A DNA stretch of 63,840 nucleotides from O2-02-FULL-42-9 sp038043025 (GCA_038043025.1 JBBTCW010000041.1:1-63840); one strand, 5' to 3'. Positions 52,551 to 61,169 are shown, counted from the stretch's first letter. The notes: generated by a model from the letters alone, not told the origin. Program-made: numbers and translations.

Positions 52551-53384
52551 TTATTTCCTTTCAATTCCTTCGCCCAATTCCATGCGCATAAAAGATTGCA
52601 GGGTGGCTTTTTTCTCCTTTAACAAATCTTCCACGGTTATATCAGGATTTTTGACAAAGGGTTGATAGATCAAACAGGCTTCTTTTAAAAACTTTTGGAT
52701 GCGGCCATCGACAATTTTATCAACGATATTCTGAGGCTTGCCGCTTTCTAATACTTGCGCGCGATAAATTTCTTTTTCTTTTTCCAAAATATTTTCAGGT
52801 ACAGAGCCAGGGGATATATAGCGCGGCTTGTTTGCCACCACATGCATCGCGATGTCTTTTGCAAGATCCACCGTCCCGCCACGCATGACAACCGCTGCGC
52901 CAATACGACCGCCATGCACATAGGCACCCAAAACATCATCGCTTTGCAATAACGCAATACGACGCACTTGAATATTTTCGCCTAATTTTAGCACGAGCTC
53001 TTGGCACACATGCTCAACCGTTTTTTCACCGTCAATGGATGTATCTTTTAACACGTCCACATCCGCAATTTGATGATGAAGCACGGTATCAACCACTTGC
53101 TCTGCAAATTTTTTGAAATTATCATCTCGCGCAACAAAGTCAGTTTCGCAATTAATTTCAACCAAGGCCGCCGTTGTATCTTCTTCACCAACCTTCAGTT
53201 GAATAACGCCTTCGGTGGCAATGCGACCCGCTTTATCGGCCGCTTTCGCTATGCCTTTTTTACGCAAAAGCTCAACCGCTTGAGTCATGTCTCCATTGGA
53301 TTCTTGTAACGCTTTCTTACAATCCATCATGCCACAACTAGTAGCTTGGCGTAATTCACGAACTTGCTCAGCCGTAATCGTCAT
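52551..53384 (-). CDS. tsf: Elongation factor Ts
   Basis: Guanine-nucleotide exchange factor for EF-Tu. It has 277 aa with the N-terminal UBA-like domain (ELRQATSCGMMDCKKALQES), the TDFVAR exchange motif in NCETDFVARDDNF, and the dimerisation core. It starts 2 bp after rpsB, the usual rpsB-tsf operon. Confidence 0.97.
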   Translation of the reverse strand: MTITAEQVRELRQATSCGMMDCKKALQESNGDMTQAVELLRKKGIAKAADKAGRIATEGVIQLKVGEEDTTAALVEINCETDFVARDDNFKKFAEQVVDTVLHHQIADVDVLKDTSIDGEKTVEHVCQELVLKLGENIQVRRIALLQSDDVLGAYVHGGRIGAAVVMRGGTVDLAKDIAMHVVANKPRYISPGSVPENILEKEKEIYRAQVLESGKPQNIVDKIVDGRIQKFLKEACLIYQPFVKNPDITVEDLLKEKKATLQSFMRMELGEGIERK

Positions 53385-53386
53385 TG

Positions 53387-54202
53387 TTATTCCTCCGTCG
53401 TTTCATTTTGATCGAGAGGAGCCTCCTGCTCTATTTCTTCAATTGCCGCGATTTCTTTTTTCGACGTTTTTTTAATTTTTACAGATTCTTTCTTCTCTTC
53501 TTTTTTCTCCTCGTCTAAATAAGACGTTTCGGCACGTTTTTCTAACACGCCTTCAACAATCGCATTCAAATATAATTCAATCGAACGAATGGCATCATCA
53601 TTTCCTGGAATAACATAATCAATACCATCAGGACTATAGACAGTATCCACAATAGCCACGATTGGAATATGTAATTTTTGCGCTTCCTTGATGGCATTGC
53701 GCTCATGACCCACATCAATAACAAATAAAACATCGGGCAATCCACCCATATCCTTGATGCCACCCAAATGTCGAGTCAATTTATCCTTTTCACGCGTTAA
53801 CTGCAAAATCTCTTTTTTCGTCAACTGGCCAAAGTCTTGCTTCTCAAATTGCTTTTCAAGCGCCTTCAATCGCTTAATAGAGTGGCGAATCGTCTTATAA
53901 TTGGTCAACATGCCACCCAACCAACGACAATCCACATAAGGCATATCAATGCGCTCTGCTGCTTCTTTTATGAGGCTTTTCGCTGCTAATTTCGTCCCTA
54001 CAAACAAGACCTTACCTTTGTGAGCCGCCACATTGGCCAAAAATTCAACAGATTCGTTGAGCATGGGTAACGTCTTTTCGAGGTCAATAATATGAACCTT
54101 ATCTCGCAGCCCATATATATATGGCGCCATTTTTGGGTTCCAATAGCGGGATTGATGTCCGAAATGGACGCCCGCACGCAATAAATCTTTCATCGTAACC
54201 AT
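53387..54202 (-). CDS. rpsB: 30S ribosomal protein S2
   Basis: Small-subunit protein S2 of 271 aa (E. coli 241). The core is typical (DLLRAGVHFGHQSRYWNPKMAPYIYG; DCRWLGGMLTNYKTI; GIDYVIPGNDDAIRSI). It carries an extra ~30-residue charged tail (EEKKEEKKESVKIKKTSKKE followed by acidic residues). A strong GAGGAG site and a structured leader lie upstream. Confidence 0.97.
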   Translation of the reverse strand: MVTMKDLLRAGVHFGHQSRYWNPKMAPYIYGLRDKVHIIDLEKTLPMLNESVEFLANVAAHKGKVLFVGTKLAAKSLIKEAAERIDMPYVDCRWLGGMLTNYKTIRHSIKRLKALEKQFEKQDFGQLTKKEILQLTREKDKLTRHLGGIKDMGGLPDVLFVIDVGHERNAIKEAQKLHIPIVAIVDTVYSPDGIDYVIPGNDDAIRSIELYLNAIVEGVLEKRAETSYLDEEKKEEKKESVKIKKTSKKEIAAIEEIEQEAPLDQNETTEE

Positions 54203-54306
54203 AACTGAAGTCTCCTCTGGGGTTTATGCCTCCCCTCGTCCTACGACTGCACCTCTCATCTGCTTAACAGACGATAAGCACCCCAGCCATAGTTGTCGAC
54301 GCGGGT
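54203..54306 (-). promoter_or_regulatory. Putative S2 autoregulatory leader of rpsB-tsf
   Basis: The 104-nt leader can fold into several stems, the last being GGGG-AGGCATAAA-CCCC just before GAGGAG. rpsB leaders in gammaproteobacteria are known to bind S2 and repress the operon. The location fits that role, but I did not confirm the consensus. Confidence 0.4.
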
Positions 54307-54396
54307 GTGTTTTTAGTGAATAATCTTTACATTGATATTCACTGTGGCGATTTATACCATACTTTTTCACAGACAACAATTTGTATAGGCAAAAAC

Positions 54397-55167
54397 ATGC
54401 ACATAGTCATAAAAACGTCCGAAGAAATCGAAAAAATGCGAGTAGCCGGCCGTTTGGCCGCGGAAGTACTCGACATGATCAACCCTCATGTCAAAGCAGG
54501 GGTCACTACTGAGGCACTCGATCAACTCTGCCATGACTATATAACTAATGTCCAAAAAGCCATTCCAGCACCACTTAATTATAAAGGATTTCCAAAAAGC
54601 ATTTGCACTTCCGTTAATCAACAGGTTTGTCACGGTATTCCAGGCGATCGAAAACTTAAATCCGGTGATATTGTGAATCTTGATATCACCGTTATAAAAG
54701 ACGGCTATCATGGCGACACCAGCAAAATGTTTTGTATTGGAAAACCGTCAACGCTCGCCGAACGCTTAATTCGCGTCACTCAAGAATGTTTATTTCTAGG
54801 CATCAACCAAGTAAAGCCGGGCGCGCATTTAGGCGATATCGGCGCTGTTATTCAAGCTCATGCAGAGACAAACCATTTTTCAGTGGTCAGAGAATACTGC
54901 GGTCATGGCATTGGAAAACAATTTCATGAAGAGCCGAGCGTTTTACATTATGGCCTGGCAGGCACTGGCGCCATTTTGCAACCCGGAATGATTTTTACGA
55001 TCGAACCGATGATCAATGCCGGAAAACGGCATATTAAATGTTTACCCGATGGCTGGACGGTGGTGACAAAAGACCATAGTCTTTCTGCACAATGGGAACA
55101 TACGATTTTAGTGACTAAAACTGGTCATGAAATTCTCACTTTACGCAATGAAGAGAAAGAAAATTAA
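54397..55167 (+). CDS. map: Methionine aminopeptidase
   Basis: Removes the initiator Met. The start MHIVIKTSEEIEKMRVAGRLAAEV matches E. coli (256 aa here, 264 there); a 30-codon upstream extension is rejected. Metal ligands are present: Asp in NLDITVIKDGYHGDTSK (two), His in GHGIGKQFHEEP, Glu in FTIEPM and Glu in QWEHTIL. It diverges from rpsB, as usual, but glnD does not follow. Confidence 0.96.
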   Translation: MHIVIKTSEEIEKMRVAGRLAAEVLDMINPHVKAGVTTEALDQLCHDYITNVQKAIPAPLNYKGFPKSICTSVNQQVCHGIPGDRKLKSGDIVNLDITVIKDGYHGDTSKMFCIGKPSTLAERLIRVTQECLFLGINQVKPGAHLGDIGAVIQAHAETNHFSVVREYCGHGIGKQFHEEPSVLHYGLAGTGAILQPGMIFTIEPMINAGKRHIKCLPDGWTVVTKDHSLSAQWEHTILVTKTGHEILTLRNEEKEN

Positions 55168-55540
55168 TCAAAAATAATAAAAAATAATTTTTTTGTTTTT
55201 TTATTGTTCAATTTTTATTAATTTTAATACGTTTTAGATAATTAATAACAGAACTTTACAACTTTGCTTGCATTTTTTTTTATTATTCGTAGAATGCACG
55301 GCGTTAAGTGTTAATTTTTGTATTTTATATATTTAAATAAGCATTTAATAAGTAGCTTTTCAGTTTTTTTGAGAAAATTCTTAAAAAATAATAAAAAAAA
55401 TAACTTTTTTTCGTTTTTTTAAAAAAAATATCGTGAAAAGCTAGATTTTTTCTGTATTTATCGATATGCTGTTTTTAATTCGTCCACGGTTGGATGAATT
55501 TAACGTTAATTTTAATGTTGAAATAAGAGGACTCTTTAGT
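55168..55540 (+). promoter_or_regulatory. Very AT-rich leader/promoter region of the OmpA-like porin
   Basis: This 373-bp interval has no gene and is extremely AT-rich, with long A and T tracts on both sides. A plausible promoter is TTGCAT, 16 bp, TAGAAT near 55271-55298. The rest could supply UP elements, DNA curvature or a long AU-rich 5' leader. The gene's ribosome site (AAGAGGA) lies at the end. Confidence 0.5.
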
Positions 55541-56254
55541 ATGAATAAAATTTTAGTTACAAGTGTCATCGCTGCTGCAGGTTTAGCTGTCAGTGGTTTC
55601 ACTTTTGCCGCAGGCGCTGGCGCTTATCGAGCACCTGCTCCCCAAGCTAACACTTGGTACGTTGGTGCCGGTGCTAATTACAATGCTGCATTATCATCTG
55701 GTTATGCAGGAAACGCTGATGGCAACATCACGACAGCTGCCAGCGCAGGTACCACCGCTGTTCAACCAACTTATAGACTCGATCAGAAAGGTACCGGACT
55801 TAGCGTGTTTGTAGGCCAACGTTTCTCACGTAGCTTCGGACATGAATTCGGTTACACCTACATTGGCACACAGAAATATAAAGCCACTGATATGACGACA
55901 AACCAATCCTATGGTAGAGTGGACGTTCGTACACCATACGACTTCTACTACAATGGTTATTATTACATGCCATTAAGCTATGGTTTTGAAACCTTCGCAA
56001 AAGGTGGTCTAAACTATCTGCGCACATCTGCCTATTATAATTCTTGGTCTCGTGCTGGCGGTGCGAATGCTAGTGCAGCCACCGAATATTATAATGGCTT
56101 TGCCTTTAATGGTGGTGTGGGCCTCCAATATAACTATCAACAATTTGGTGCACGCGTTGCATACAATCATTATTTTGCCCCTTCAAACTGGCATAATGTG
56201 TTTGCTGCAACACCCGATACCATTGGCTTGGATCTGTTATGGAATTTTGCTTAA
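55541..56254 (+). CDS. OmpA-like outer-membrane porin
   Basis: A 237-aa secreted barrel. The signal peptide is MNKILVTSVIAAAGLAVSGFTFA (cleavage after TFA), followed by eight amphipathic strands (TWYVGAGANYN, LSVFVGQRFSRSFGHEFGYTYIG, FNGGVGLQYNY, FGARVAYNHYF) and terminal LLWNFA. A good AAGAGGA ribosome site supports the start; an upstream frame lacks one. An AT-rich leader and a strong terminator suggest it is abundantly expressed. It is probably a major surface protein. No OmpA peptidoglycan-binding domain is present. Confidence 0.78.
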   Translation: MNKILVTSVIAAAGLAVSGFTFAAGAGAYRAPAPQANTWYVGAGANYNAALSSGYAGNADGNITTAASAGTTAVQPTYRLDQKGTGLSVFVGQRFSRSFGHEFGYTYIGTQKYKATDMTTNQSYGRVDVRTPYDFYYNGYYYMPLSYGFETFAKGGLNYLRTSAYYNSWSRAGGANASAATEYYNGFAFNGGVGLQYNYQQFGARVAYNHYFAPSNWHNVFAATPDTIGLDLLWNFA

Positions 56255-56273
56255 TTCGTTAAGTAAAAGAAGA

Positions 56274-56305
56274 AAAACGCCGGATTTATTCCGGCGTTTT
56301 TTTTT
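56274..56305 (+). terminator. Strong intrinsic terminator after the OmpA-like gene
   Basis: Perfect stem AAAACGCCGGA / TCCGGCGTTTT with loop TTTAT and a run of nine T, 20 bp after the stop. Confidence 0.95.
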
Positions 56306-56386
56306 GCTATTTTAAAAAAAAAAGATTAAAATGCTTCAGAAAATGGGTATAGCTTCTTTAATCTTCGAGGTCATCGAGGAAGTTTT

Positions 56387-58069
56387 ATGCAATCAAATTC
56401 TGCAAACAAATACCTTTTCACTGCCTCACTTGTTCTTTTATTGGTCGTTTCAAATAATATCTTTGCGTCTAGTAACCGCAAAATACTGGGCACCTATCGA
56501 TATGCCGCCACAAACAACGCTCCACATATCGCATCAAAAGCGACAGGTGCTAGCAATAATGATATAGCTTATAACCTAGGTTTTGGATATTCAGAAGATC
56601 GCGGCATGCCAACACAAATATGCATTAATCAAGGAGCAACAACCTATGGTGGATCTGCAATTGGTATCGTTGACCTAGCAAAAAATTATTCTTTAGGTGA
56701 AGTCAAACAACAATTAGGTGCCAGTGCATCTGGAAATGTTGATATTGGATTATTTAGCGCGCAAGGTACTGCTAGCTTTCTAAGTTACCTTGAAGATGAT
56801 AAATATGCGGAATCATTTATCTATCGCACAAACATTCAATTAAAAAATTCTATTTATAATCAACCAACAGATCCAAACATATCAATACTGCTCCCCAGCG
56901 CACAAACATTGTTGAATAAATCACCCGATCTGTTTAGATATTATTGTGGAAATAAATATGTTAACCAAATCAATTGGGGCGCTAGTCTTTATGTCGCTGT
57001 AAAATTCAATTTTCATTCGGTGGCAGATAAACAAACATTTGATGAAGCTGCATCAGCCTCCTATGGCAATATAGGATCATTAAGCGAAAGTCTTTCAAAA
57101 GTTATCGATAAAATTGATAAAAACGGAAGCATATCTGTCGTCGCTTATCAAATGGGTGGAGACCCTACAAAACTGGGCAAAATTCTTGGCGGAAAAGGTG
57201 ATGATGCGCCAATTGTCGCTTGTTCCTTTGATCATCTGGATAGTTGTGATCAACTATTAAATAACGTCATTACCTATGCTATTTCAGATACGGGTGATAA
57301 TTTTCCTACACAAGTAACAGTAGGCTCGCCGGACATTCCCGTTAGCGCTGCGCCGACCGGAAAAGTCACTGACGATTACGCAGGATTAGCTATATTTAAT
57401 GGTGCGGCCAGTCAATTATCGCCAGACATTATTGCTGCCCGAAAACGATTAGCTGGTCAACTCACCCAAACGAACAAAAATATTAACCGAGCAAATTATT
57501 TGATTAATTTTTCAGATTATTTGCCATACAAAGAAAAAGTGCAAAATGAACTTGCAAAATTAATACAAAATAAACCCGTCTTAGAACAAGCGGGATATAT
57601 CTGCTTTGATCAATTGGATAACTGTTTGCAAGCAGAAAAAGATGCAAATAACCAGCTACAACCCATTGATCAAGATATTTTAAATGGACCAACACAGAAA
57701 ATTTATTTGAATCAAACTTTTGCAATAAACGGTCATACCTCCGCCTCAACAATATTTGCATTGCCTATAAACGATCTGGATTCTGATGTAAAATCAGCAA
57801 AAATTGTAAAACTAAACAATTTACAATACATTGGGGGTCAATATGCGGCAGGCCCGGATTCTCCCCCAACGGGACTCAATATTTTTTACACTCCCTCGCT
57901 CGATATTACCGGGAATTTAGTACCTATTTTTAATGGATCGGGAAGCTTAACATTCCAACTGCCCTCAACTATTCAAACAGAGCAATATGCATGTGTAGGC
58001 CGTTCCTGCGTGATGAATAACGAAGACACACATTTCACTGCTGATGTCGAAGTAGATCTATACAAATAA
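56387..58069 (+). CDS. Secreted MACPF-like protein
   Basis: A 560-aa protein with a signal peptide (1-27, ending NNIFA). A degenerate MACPF signature appears at YYCGNKYVNQINWGA (normally [YW]-G-[TS]-H-[FY]-x6-G-G: here G-N-K-Y-x6-G-A), followed by SLYVAVKFNFHS and VVAYQMGGDP, which resemble the strand and GGDP segments of membrane-attack-complex/perforin-like domains. The C-terminal ~200 residues form an unrecognised domain with Cys pairs (ICFDQLDNC). The ribosome site is GAGGAAG. If correct, it may be a pore-forming or host-surface-binding toxin; confidence in the family is limited. Confidence 0.5.
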   Translation: MQSNSANKYLFTASLVLLLVVSNNIFASSNRKILGTYRYAATNNAPHIASKATGASNNDIAYNLGFGYSEDRGMPTQICINQGATTYGGSAIGIVDLAKNYSLGEVKQQLGASASGNVDIGLFSAQGTASFLSYLEDDKYAESFIYRTNIQLKNSIYNQPTDPNISILLPSAQTLLNKSPDLFRYYCGNKYVNQINWGASLYVAVKFNFHSVADKQTFDEAASASYGNIGSLSESLSKVIDKIDKNGSISVVAYQMGGDPTKLGKILGGKGDDAPIVACSFDHLDSCDQLLNNVITYAISDTGDNFPTQVTVGSPDIPVSAAPTGKVTDDYAGLAIFNGAASQLSPDIIAARKRLAGQLTQTNKNINRANYLINFSDYLPYKEKVQNELAKLIQNKPVLEQAGYICFDQLDNCLQAEKDANNQLQPIDQDILNGPTQKIYLNQTFAINGHTSASTIFALPINDLDSDVKSAKIVKLNNLQYIGGQYAAGPDSPPTGLNIFYTPSLDITGNLVPIFNGSGSLTFQLPSTIQTEQYACVGRSCVMNNEDTHFTADVEVDLYK

Positions 58070-58075
58070 AGACTT

Positions 58076-58109
58076 AAAGCTCCGGAATTAGTCATCCCGG
58101 AGCTTTTTT
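58076..58109. terminator. Bidirectional terminator shared with the dusA 3' end
   Basis: Stem AAAGCTCCGG / CCGGAGCTTT around 11 nt, with T-run on the plus strand. On the minus strand the dusA stop lies inside it, so the terminator encodes the C-terminal K-K-L-R-D-D of DusA. Confidence 0.9.
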
Positions 58110-59050
58110 CTAATATCTAAGAGATCCCCTTGCCGAACATATTCCGCCAATTGTTTGCGCAGTTCGTTAGCTCCTGGCATGCCGCGAAACAAATTCACAA
58201 TATGACGCAGCATATATTGGCGTTTAGGCAAATCATCAACTGATTCTTTTTCAACATAGTCTAAATATCGATCTAAAACATTCTGTCGGGAGGGCGCTTC
58301 ATGATCATCTGCGAAAAATACGCGATCCACCGATGAAAATAAATAAGGATCACGGCAAGCCGCTTGACCCACCATCACGCCATCCACCTGTTTCAAATGC
58401 ACTTGCATCGATTCAATCGAAGCAATACCTCCATTGATCACAATTTCTAAGTCGGGAAAATCACGTTTGAGCTGATATACGGCTTCATAATTAACCGCTG
58501 AGTGACGATGTGCTCTGGCCGGTCGCTTTTGATTCAACATCGTGCGCGCATGAATGATAAAAACCCGACATCCTGCGTCACTCAATTGACGAACAAAATC
58601 GACAAAATCTGAATAAATAAATGCTTCCTGATGACTCAATCGAATTTTTACCGTTACCGGTATTTTCACCGCTTCTTGCATGGCACGAAAACAATCAACA
58701 CTCAATGCTACATCCGCCATCATCATACCACCAAAGCCGGCTTTTTTAACGCGATTGCTGGGACAACCCAAATTCAAATTAATTTCATCATAGCCATAAC
58801 GCTCGCCCAATAAAGCGCCTTTTGCCAAAACAGCGGGATCGTTACCAATCAGCTGTAATGCCACTGGATGTTCAATCGCATGATAATCCAAGAGACGTTT
58901 TTCACTTTGATCATTGATCGAATGCGCCACCACCATTTCGGTATATAACATCGTCTGTTTTGTCATCAGGCGCATCAAATAACGATAATGACGATCGGTA
59001 TATTTTAACATCGGGGCGATGCAGATTCGGTGGGATATTTTTTTTGTCAT
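58088..59050 (-). CDS. dusA: tRNA-dihydrouridine synthase A
   Basis: FMN enzyme that reduces U20/U20a in tRNA. It has 320 aa with HRICIAPMLKYTDRHYRYLMRLM, YTEMVVAHSI, the catalytic Cys loop NLNLGCPSNRVKKAGFG, and VNGGIASIE. It is a lone gene convergent with the MACPF-like gene. The start context is weak, but the family N-terminus fits. Confidence 0.95.
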   Translation of the reverse strand: MTKKISHRICIAPMLKYTDRHYRYLMRLMTKQTMLYTEMVVAHSINDQSEKRLLDYHAIEHPVALQLIGNDPAVLAKGALLGERYGYDEINLNLGCPSNRVKKAGFGGMMMADVALSVDCFRAMQEAVKIPVTVKIRLSHQEAFIYSDFVDFVRQLSDAGCRVFIIHARTMLNQKRPARAHRHSAVNYEAVYQLKRDFPDLEIVINGGIASIESMQVHLKQVDGVMVGQAACRDPYLFSSVDRVFFADDHEAPSRQNVLDRYLDYVEKESVDDLPKRQYMLRHIVNLFRGMPGANELRKQLAEYVRQGDLLDIRKKLRDD

Positions 59051-59080
59051 GGAATATATCTATTTTTTTGCTGTCTCAAT

Positions 59081-59201
59081 TCATGCGAACAAGCTGGTCT
59101 CACCTCAGAGGACGCAACACGTCCATCTGATTCTAAATAATTCATCATTACTTCTGGTAAATGCCATTCTTCCAATGAATACCAGCTTACCTCTGAGCTG
59201 A
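59081..59201 (-). repeat. TCCTCAGCTCAG element, distal copy
   Basis: Minus-strand copy ending TGAGACCAGCTTGTTCGCATGA. Together with the adjacent copy it fills the 317-bp gene-free interval between lapB and dusA. Its frame encodes EWHLPEVMMNYLESDGRVA, nearly identical to the 22.9-kb copy. Confidence 0.8.
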
Positions 59202-59210
59202 TATCTATTT

Positions 59211-59346
59211 TACATCTCAGTTCAGAGGTATAAGTCGGTCTCACCTCAGAGGACGCGAAGCGTTCATCTGATTCTAAAAAATCTATTTTCTTCCTCATTC
59301 ATTCCATTCTTCCAATGAATACCAGCTTACCTCTGAGCTGAGGATT
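59211..59346 (-). repeat. TCCTCAGCTCAG element after lapB
   Basis: Starts TCCTCAGCTCAGAGG about 22 bp after the lapB stop, in the lapB direction, preceded by the same CTTTATACAA leader seen after dnaE. It lacks part of the middle (ESD...) and ends in an imperfect CAGTTCAGAGG inverted end. Confidence 0.8.
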
Positions 59347-59367
59347 GTATAAAGCTGAGGATTATTA

Positions 59368-60537
59368 TTATACTTCCACTGTATGTGTCGGCTTGATGGT
59401 CGCCCATTGTCGACAACCTGGACACTGCCAATGCAAATGTTGGCTGGAAAACCCACATTGCAAACATTGATAGGTGGGTTGATCTGCTAATAACTTCTCT
59501 GTCAAATGATGTAAAATTTGCAAATCCGATTTCGCCTGGCCTTCGACTAACGATAAATGCAATTCAACTAAGCGATGTAATCCCTCAACCGACGGATGAC
59601 GACGCACATAATTGGCAACAAAATTCGCGGCCACCTTGTCACCCCGCCATTGGCGAATTTGTTCCGATAAAATAACAACAATGGGAATTTTGGGGAATTC
59701 TTTCAACAAATCTTTAAAATAATAAACCAACTCTGTTTCTTTTTCTAATGCCTGATAACATTTCATCAAAGGACGCACCGCTTCGGATAAATAATCGGGA
59801 TCTTGTTTTTTAATATATTTTAAATAACGCATGGCACGCCGATATCGACCCAGCTGCATTTCTACTTCTGCTAATAACAAGCTTGCGCGCGCACAGCGTT
59901 TATCAACCCGAAAAGCACGCTTTACCGTTTTTCTGGCCTGATCCAAATTCTGCTCACGCAAGGCTAATTCAGCTAATTCACAATAATAATGCGCCAAGCC
60001 CACTCGCATATTTCTATTGGTGTGTAAAAATAATTTTTGCGCAATATCAATTGCTTTTTGCCATTCTTTTTCTTGCTGATAAATATCCAATAAATTTTGC
60101 AAACTAGTATCAATTTTCTCGCCCAGATCAACCAGTTCTAAAAATAAACGCTCCGCACGATCAAATACGCCCGCGCTTAAATAATCCTTCGCCAAAGCGG
60201 CCAGCGCCTCAGTACGATATTTTTTTTCTAAATTGGGTCGCGCAATTAAATTTTGATGAATACGAATAGCACGATTTACTTCACCACGTCGACGAAACAA
60301 ATTACCCAGCGCCAAATGTGTTTCAACCGTATCGCTATCAATTTCTAATAACTTAATAAAAACATCTAGCGCTTTATCAGGCTCCTCATTTAATAAAAAA
60401 TTTAATCCTTGTAAATAATTGCTGGATAACAGATGTCTTTTTTTTGAATGTTTATCTTCAGGCATTTTACGAACAGCAATCCACCAACCGGATGCGGCTG
60501 AAATCGGCAGTAGCAACAACCACCCTTCACTCACCAT
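59368..60537 (-). CDS. lapB: LPS assembly protein LapB (YciM)
   Basis: Inner-membrane TPR protein that recruits LpxC to FtsH and so limits LPS synthesis. It has 389 aa from MVSEGWLLLLPISAASGWW, with GAGGTG upstream. An N-terminal helix is followed by TPR repeats (YLQGLNFLLNEEPDKALDVF; HLALGNLFRRRGEVNRAIRIHQNL) and a C-terminal rubredoxin-type zinc site YQCLQCGF...WQCPGCRQW. It follows lapA by 26 bp; pyrF, usual downstream, is absent. Confidence 0.95.
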   Translation of the reverse strand: MVSEGWLLLLPISAASGWWIAVRKMPEDKHSKKRHLLSSNYLQGLNFLLNEEPDKALDVFIKLLEIDSDTVETHLALGNLFRRRGEVNRAIRIHQNLIARPNLEKKYRTEALAALAKDYLSAGVFDRAERLFLELVDLGEKIDTSLQNLLDIYQQEKEWQKAIDIAQKLFLHTNRNMRVGLAHYYCELAELALREQNLDQARKTVKRAFRVDKRCARASLLLAEVEMQLGRYRRAMRYLKYIKKQDPDYLSEAVRPLMKCYQALEKETELVYYFKDLLKEFPKIPIVVILSEQIRQWRGDKVAANFVANYVRRHPSVEGLHRLVELHLSLVEGQAKSDLQILHHLTEKLLADQPTYQCLQCGFSSQHLHWQCPGCRQWATIKPTHTVEV

Positions 60538-60563
60538 GCCACTCACCTCATGCCATGATTGAA

Positions 60564-60854
60564 TCAACGCTCATCTTTAACAGGGATTGCTCGCAAGTTA
60601 TCAATTTCTTTTTCAGCAACTTGTAGCTTCTTTTTCAAACGATATAAACTCGCCTTTAAGCTCATCACCCTAAAACCCATGCCAATCCAGCCAATCAACA
60701 ATCCCAGACCAAAATCAACCATTAACAATATTGATAACGGCATCTGTTTGGCACCCAAATAATAATTAATGCTCACCATCTCCGAATTTAAAATAGCAAA
60801 GGAAACGCCAAAAAGAATTAATAATAAAACGAAGAGATATCTAATTGCGTTCAT
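60564..60854 (-). CDS. lapA: LPS assembly protein LapA (YciS)
   Basis: A 96-aa inner-membrane partner of LapB with two helices (RYLFVLLLILFGVSFAILN and LSILLMVDFGLGLLIGWIGMGF) and a cytoplasmic coiled coil (LKASLYRLKKKLQVAEKEIDNL). An AGAGGA ribosome site is present. In most relatives rpsA-ihfB-lapA-lapB is the order; ihfB is missing here. Confidence 0.93.
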   Translation of the reverse strand: MNAIRYLFVLLLILFGVSFAILNSEMVSINYYLGAKQMPLSILLMVDFGLGLLIGWIGMGFRVMSLKASLYRLKKKLQVAEKEIDNLRAIPVKDER

Positions 60855-60886
60855 ACAAAAATCCTCTGTAAATCAAATCACGTATT

Positions 60887-61100
60887 AACGCGAGTTCCGG
60901 ATAAGCGTTTGGCTGCAAATGCGCCATTTTTTGGCCATATTTCGTTATTTATCGCAAAATAAGTTCAATGTAGAATGACTACATCTTCACTTATTTTGCG
61001 ATAAATGCCTCATCTGGCCAAATCTGGCGCATTTTCGCCCGAAACCTAAGCATTATATTAAACATTCCAGTCCTGACAAAGCTTATCCGGAACTCGCGTT
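60887..61100. repeat. 214-bp near-perfect inverted-repeat element
   Basis: Outer arms AACGCGAGTTCCGGATAAGC (60887-60906) and its exact complement (61081-61100). Inner arms ATTTATCGCAAAATAAGT (60947-60964) and its exact complement (60989-61006), with ATGTAG/CTACAT around a 5-nt centre. An imperfect middle pair (ATGCGCCATTTTTTGGCCATAT / ATCTGGCCA...GGCGCAT) lies between. The whole folds into one long hairpin. It has no gene and occupies the site where ihfB usually lies. It resembles a MITE without visible target duplication. Confidence 0.9.
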
Positions 61101-61123
61101 ATTAGAGTTTTGCATGTTGATCC

Positions 61124-61169
61124 CCTGGATTCCGGATATTCCGCCGTTGGCGGAATTCCGGAATGACGG
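61124..61169. repeat. GGAATTCCG palindromic repeat downstream of rpsA
   Basis: CTGGATTCCGG-ATATTCC-GCCGTTGGCGG-AATTCCGGAATGAC hairpin, the same family as 43279-43325 (LpxB tail) and 9725-9770 (PPTase tail). It follows the rpsA stop by 32 bp in the transcribed direction and may serve as its 3' end. Confidence 0.8.

Noticed and set aside
59047..59298. 83-codon frame between dusA and lapB
   Set aside because: It spans two repeat copies and has no ribosome site.
60947..61006. Ordinary terminator for rpsA
   Set aside because: The arms are far too long and nested, with no T-run; the shorter hairpin at 61124-61169 is a better candidate for the rpsA 3' end.
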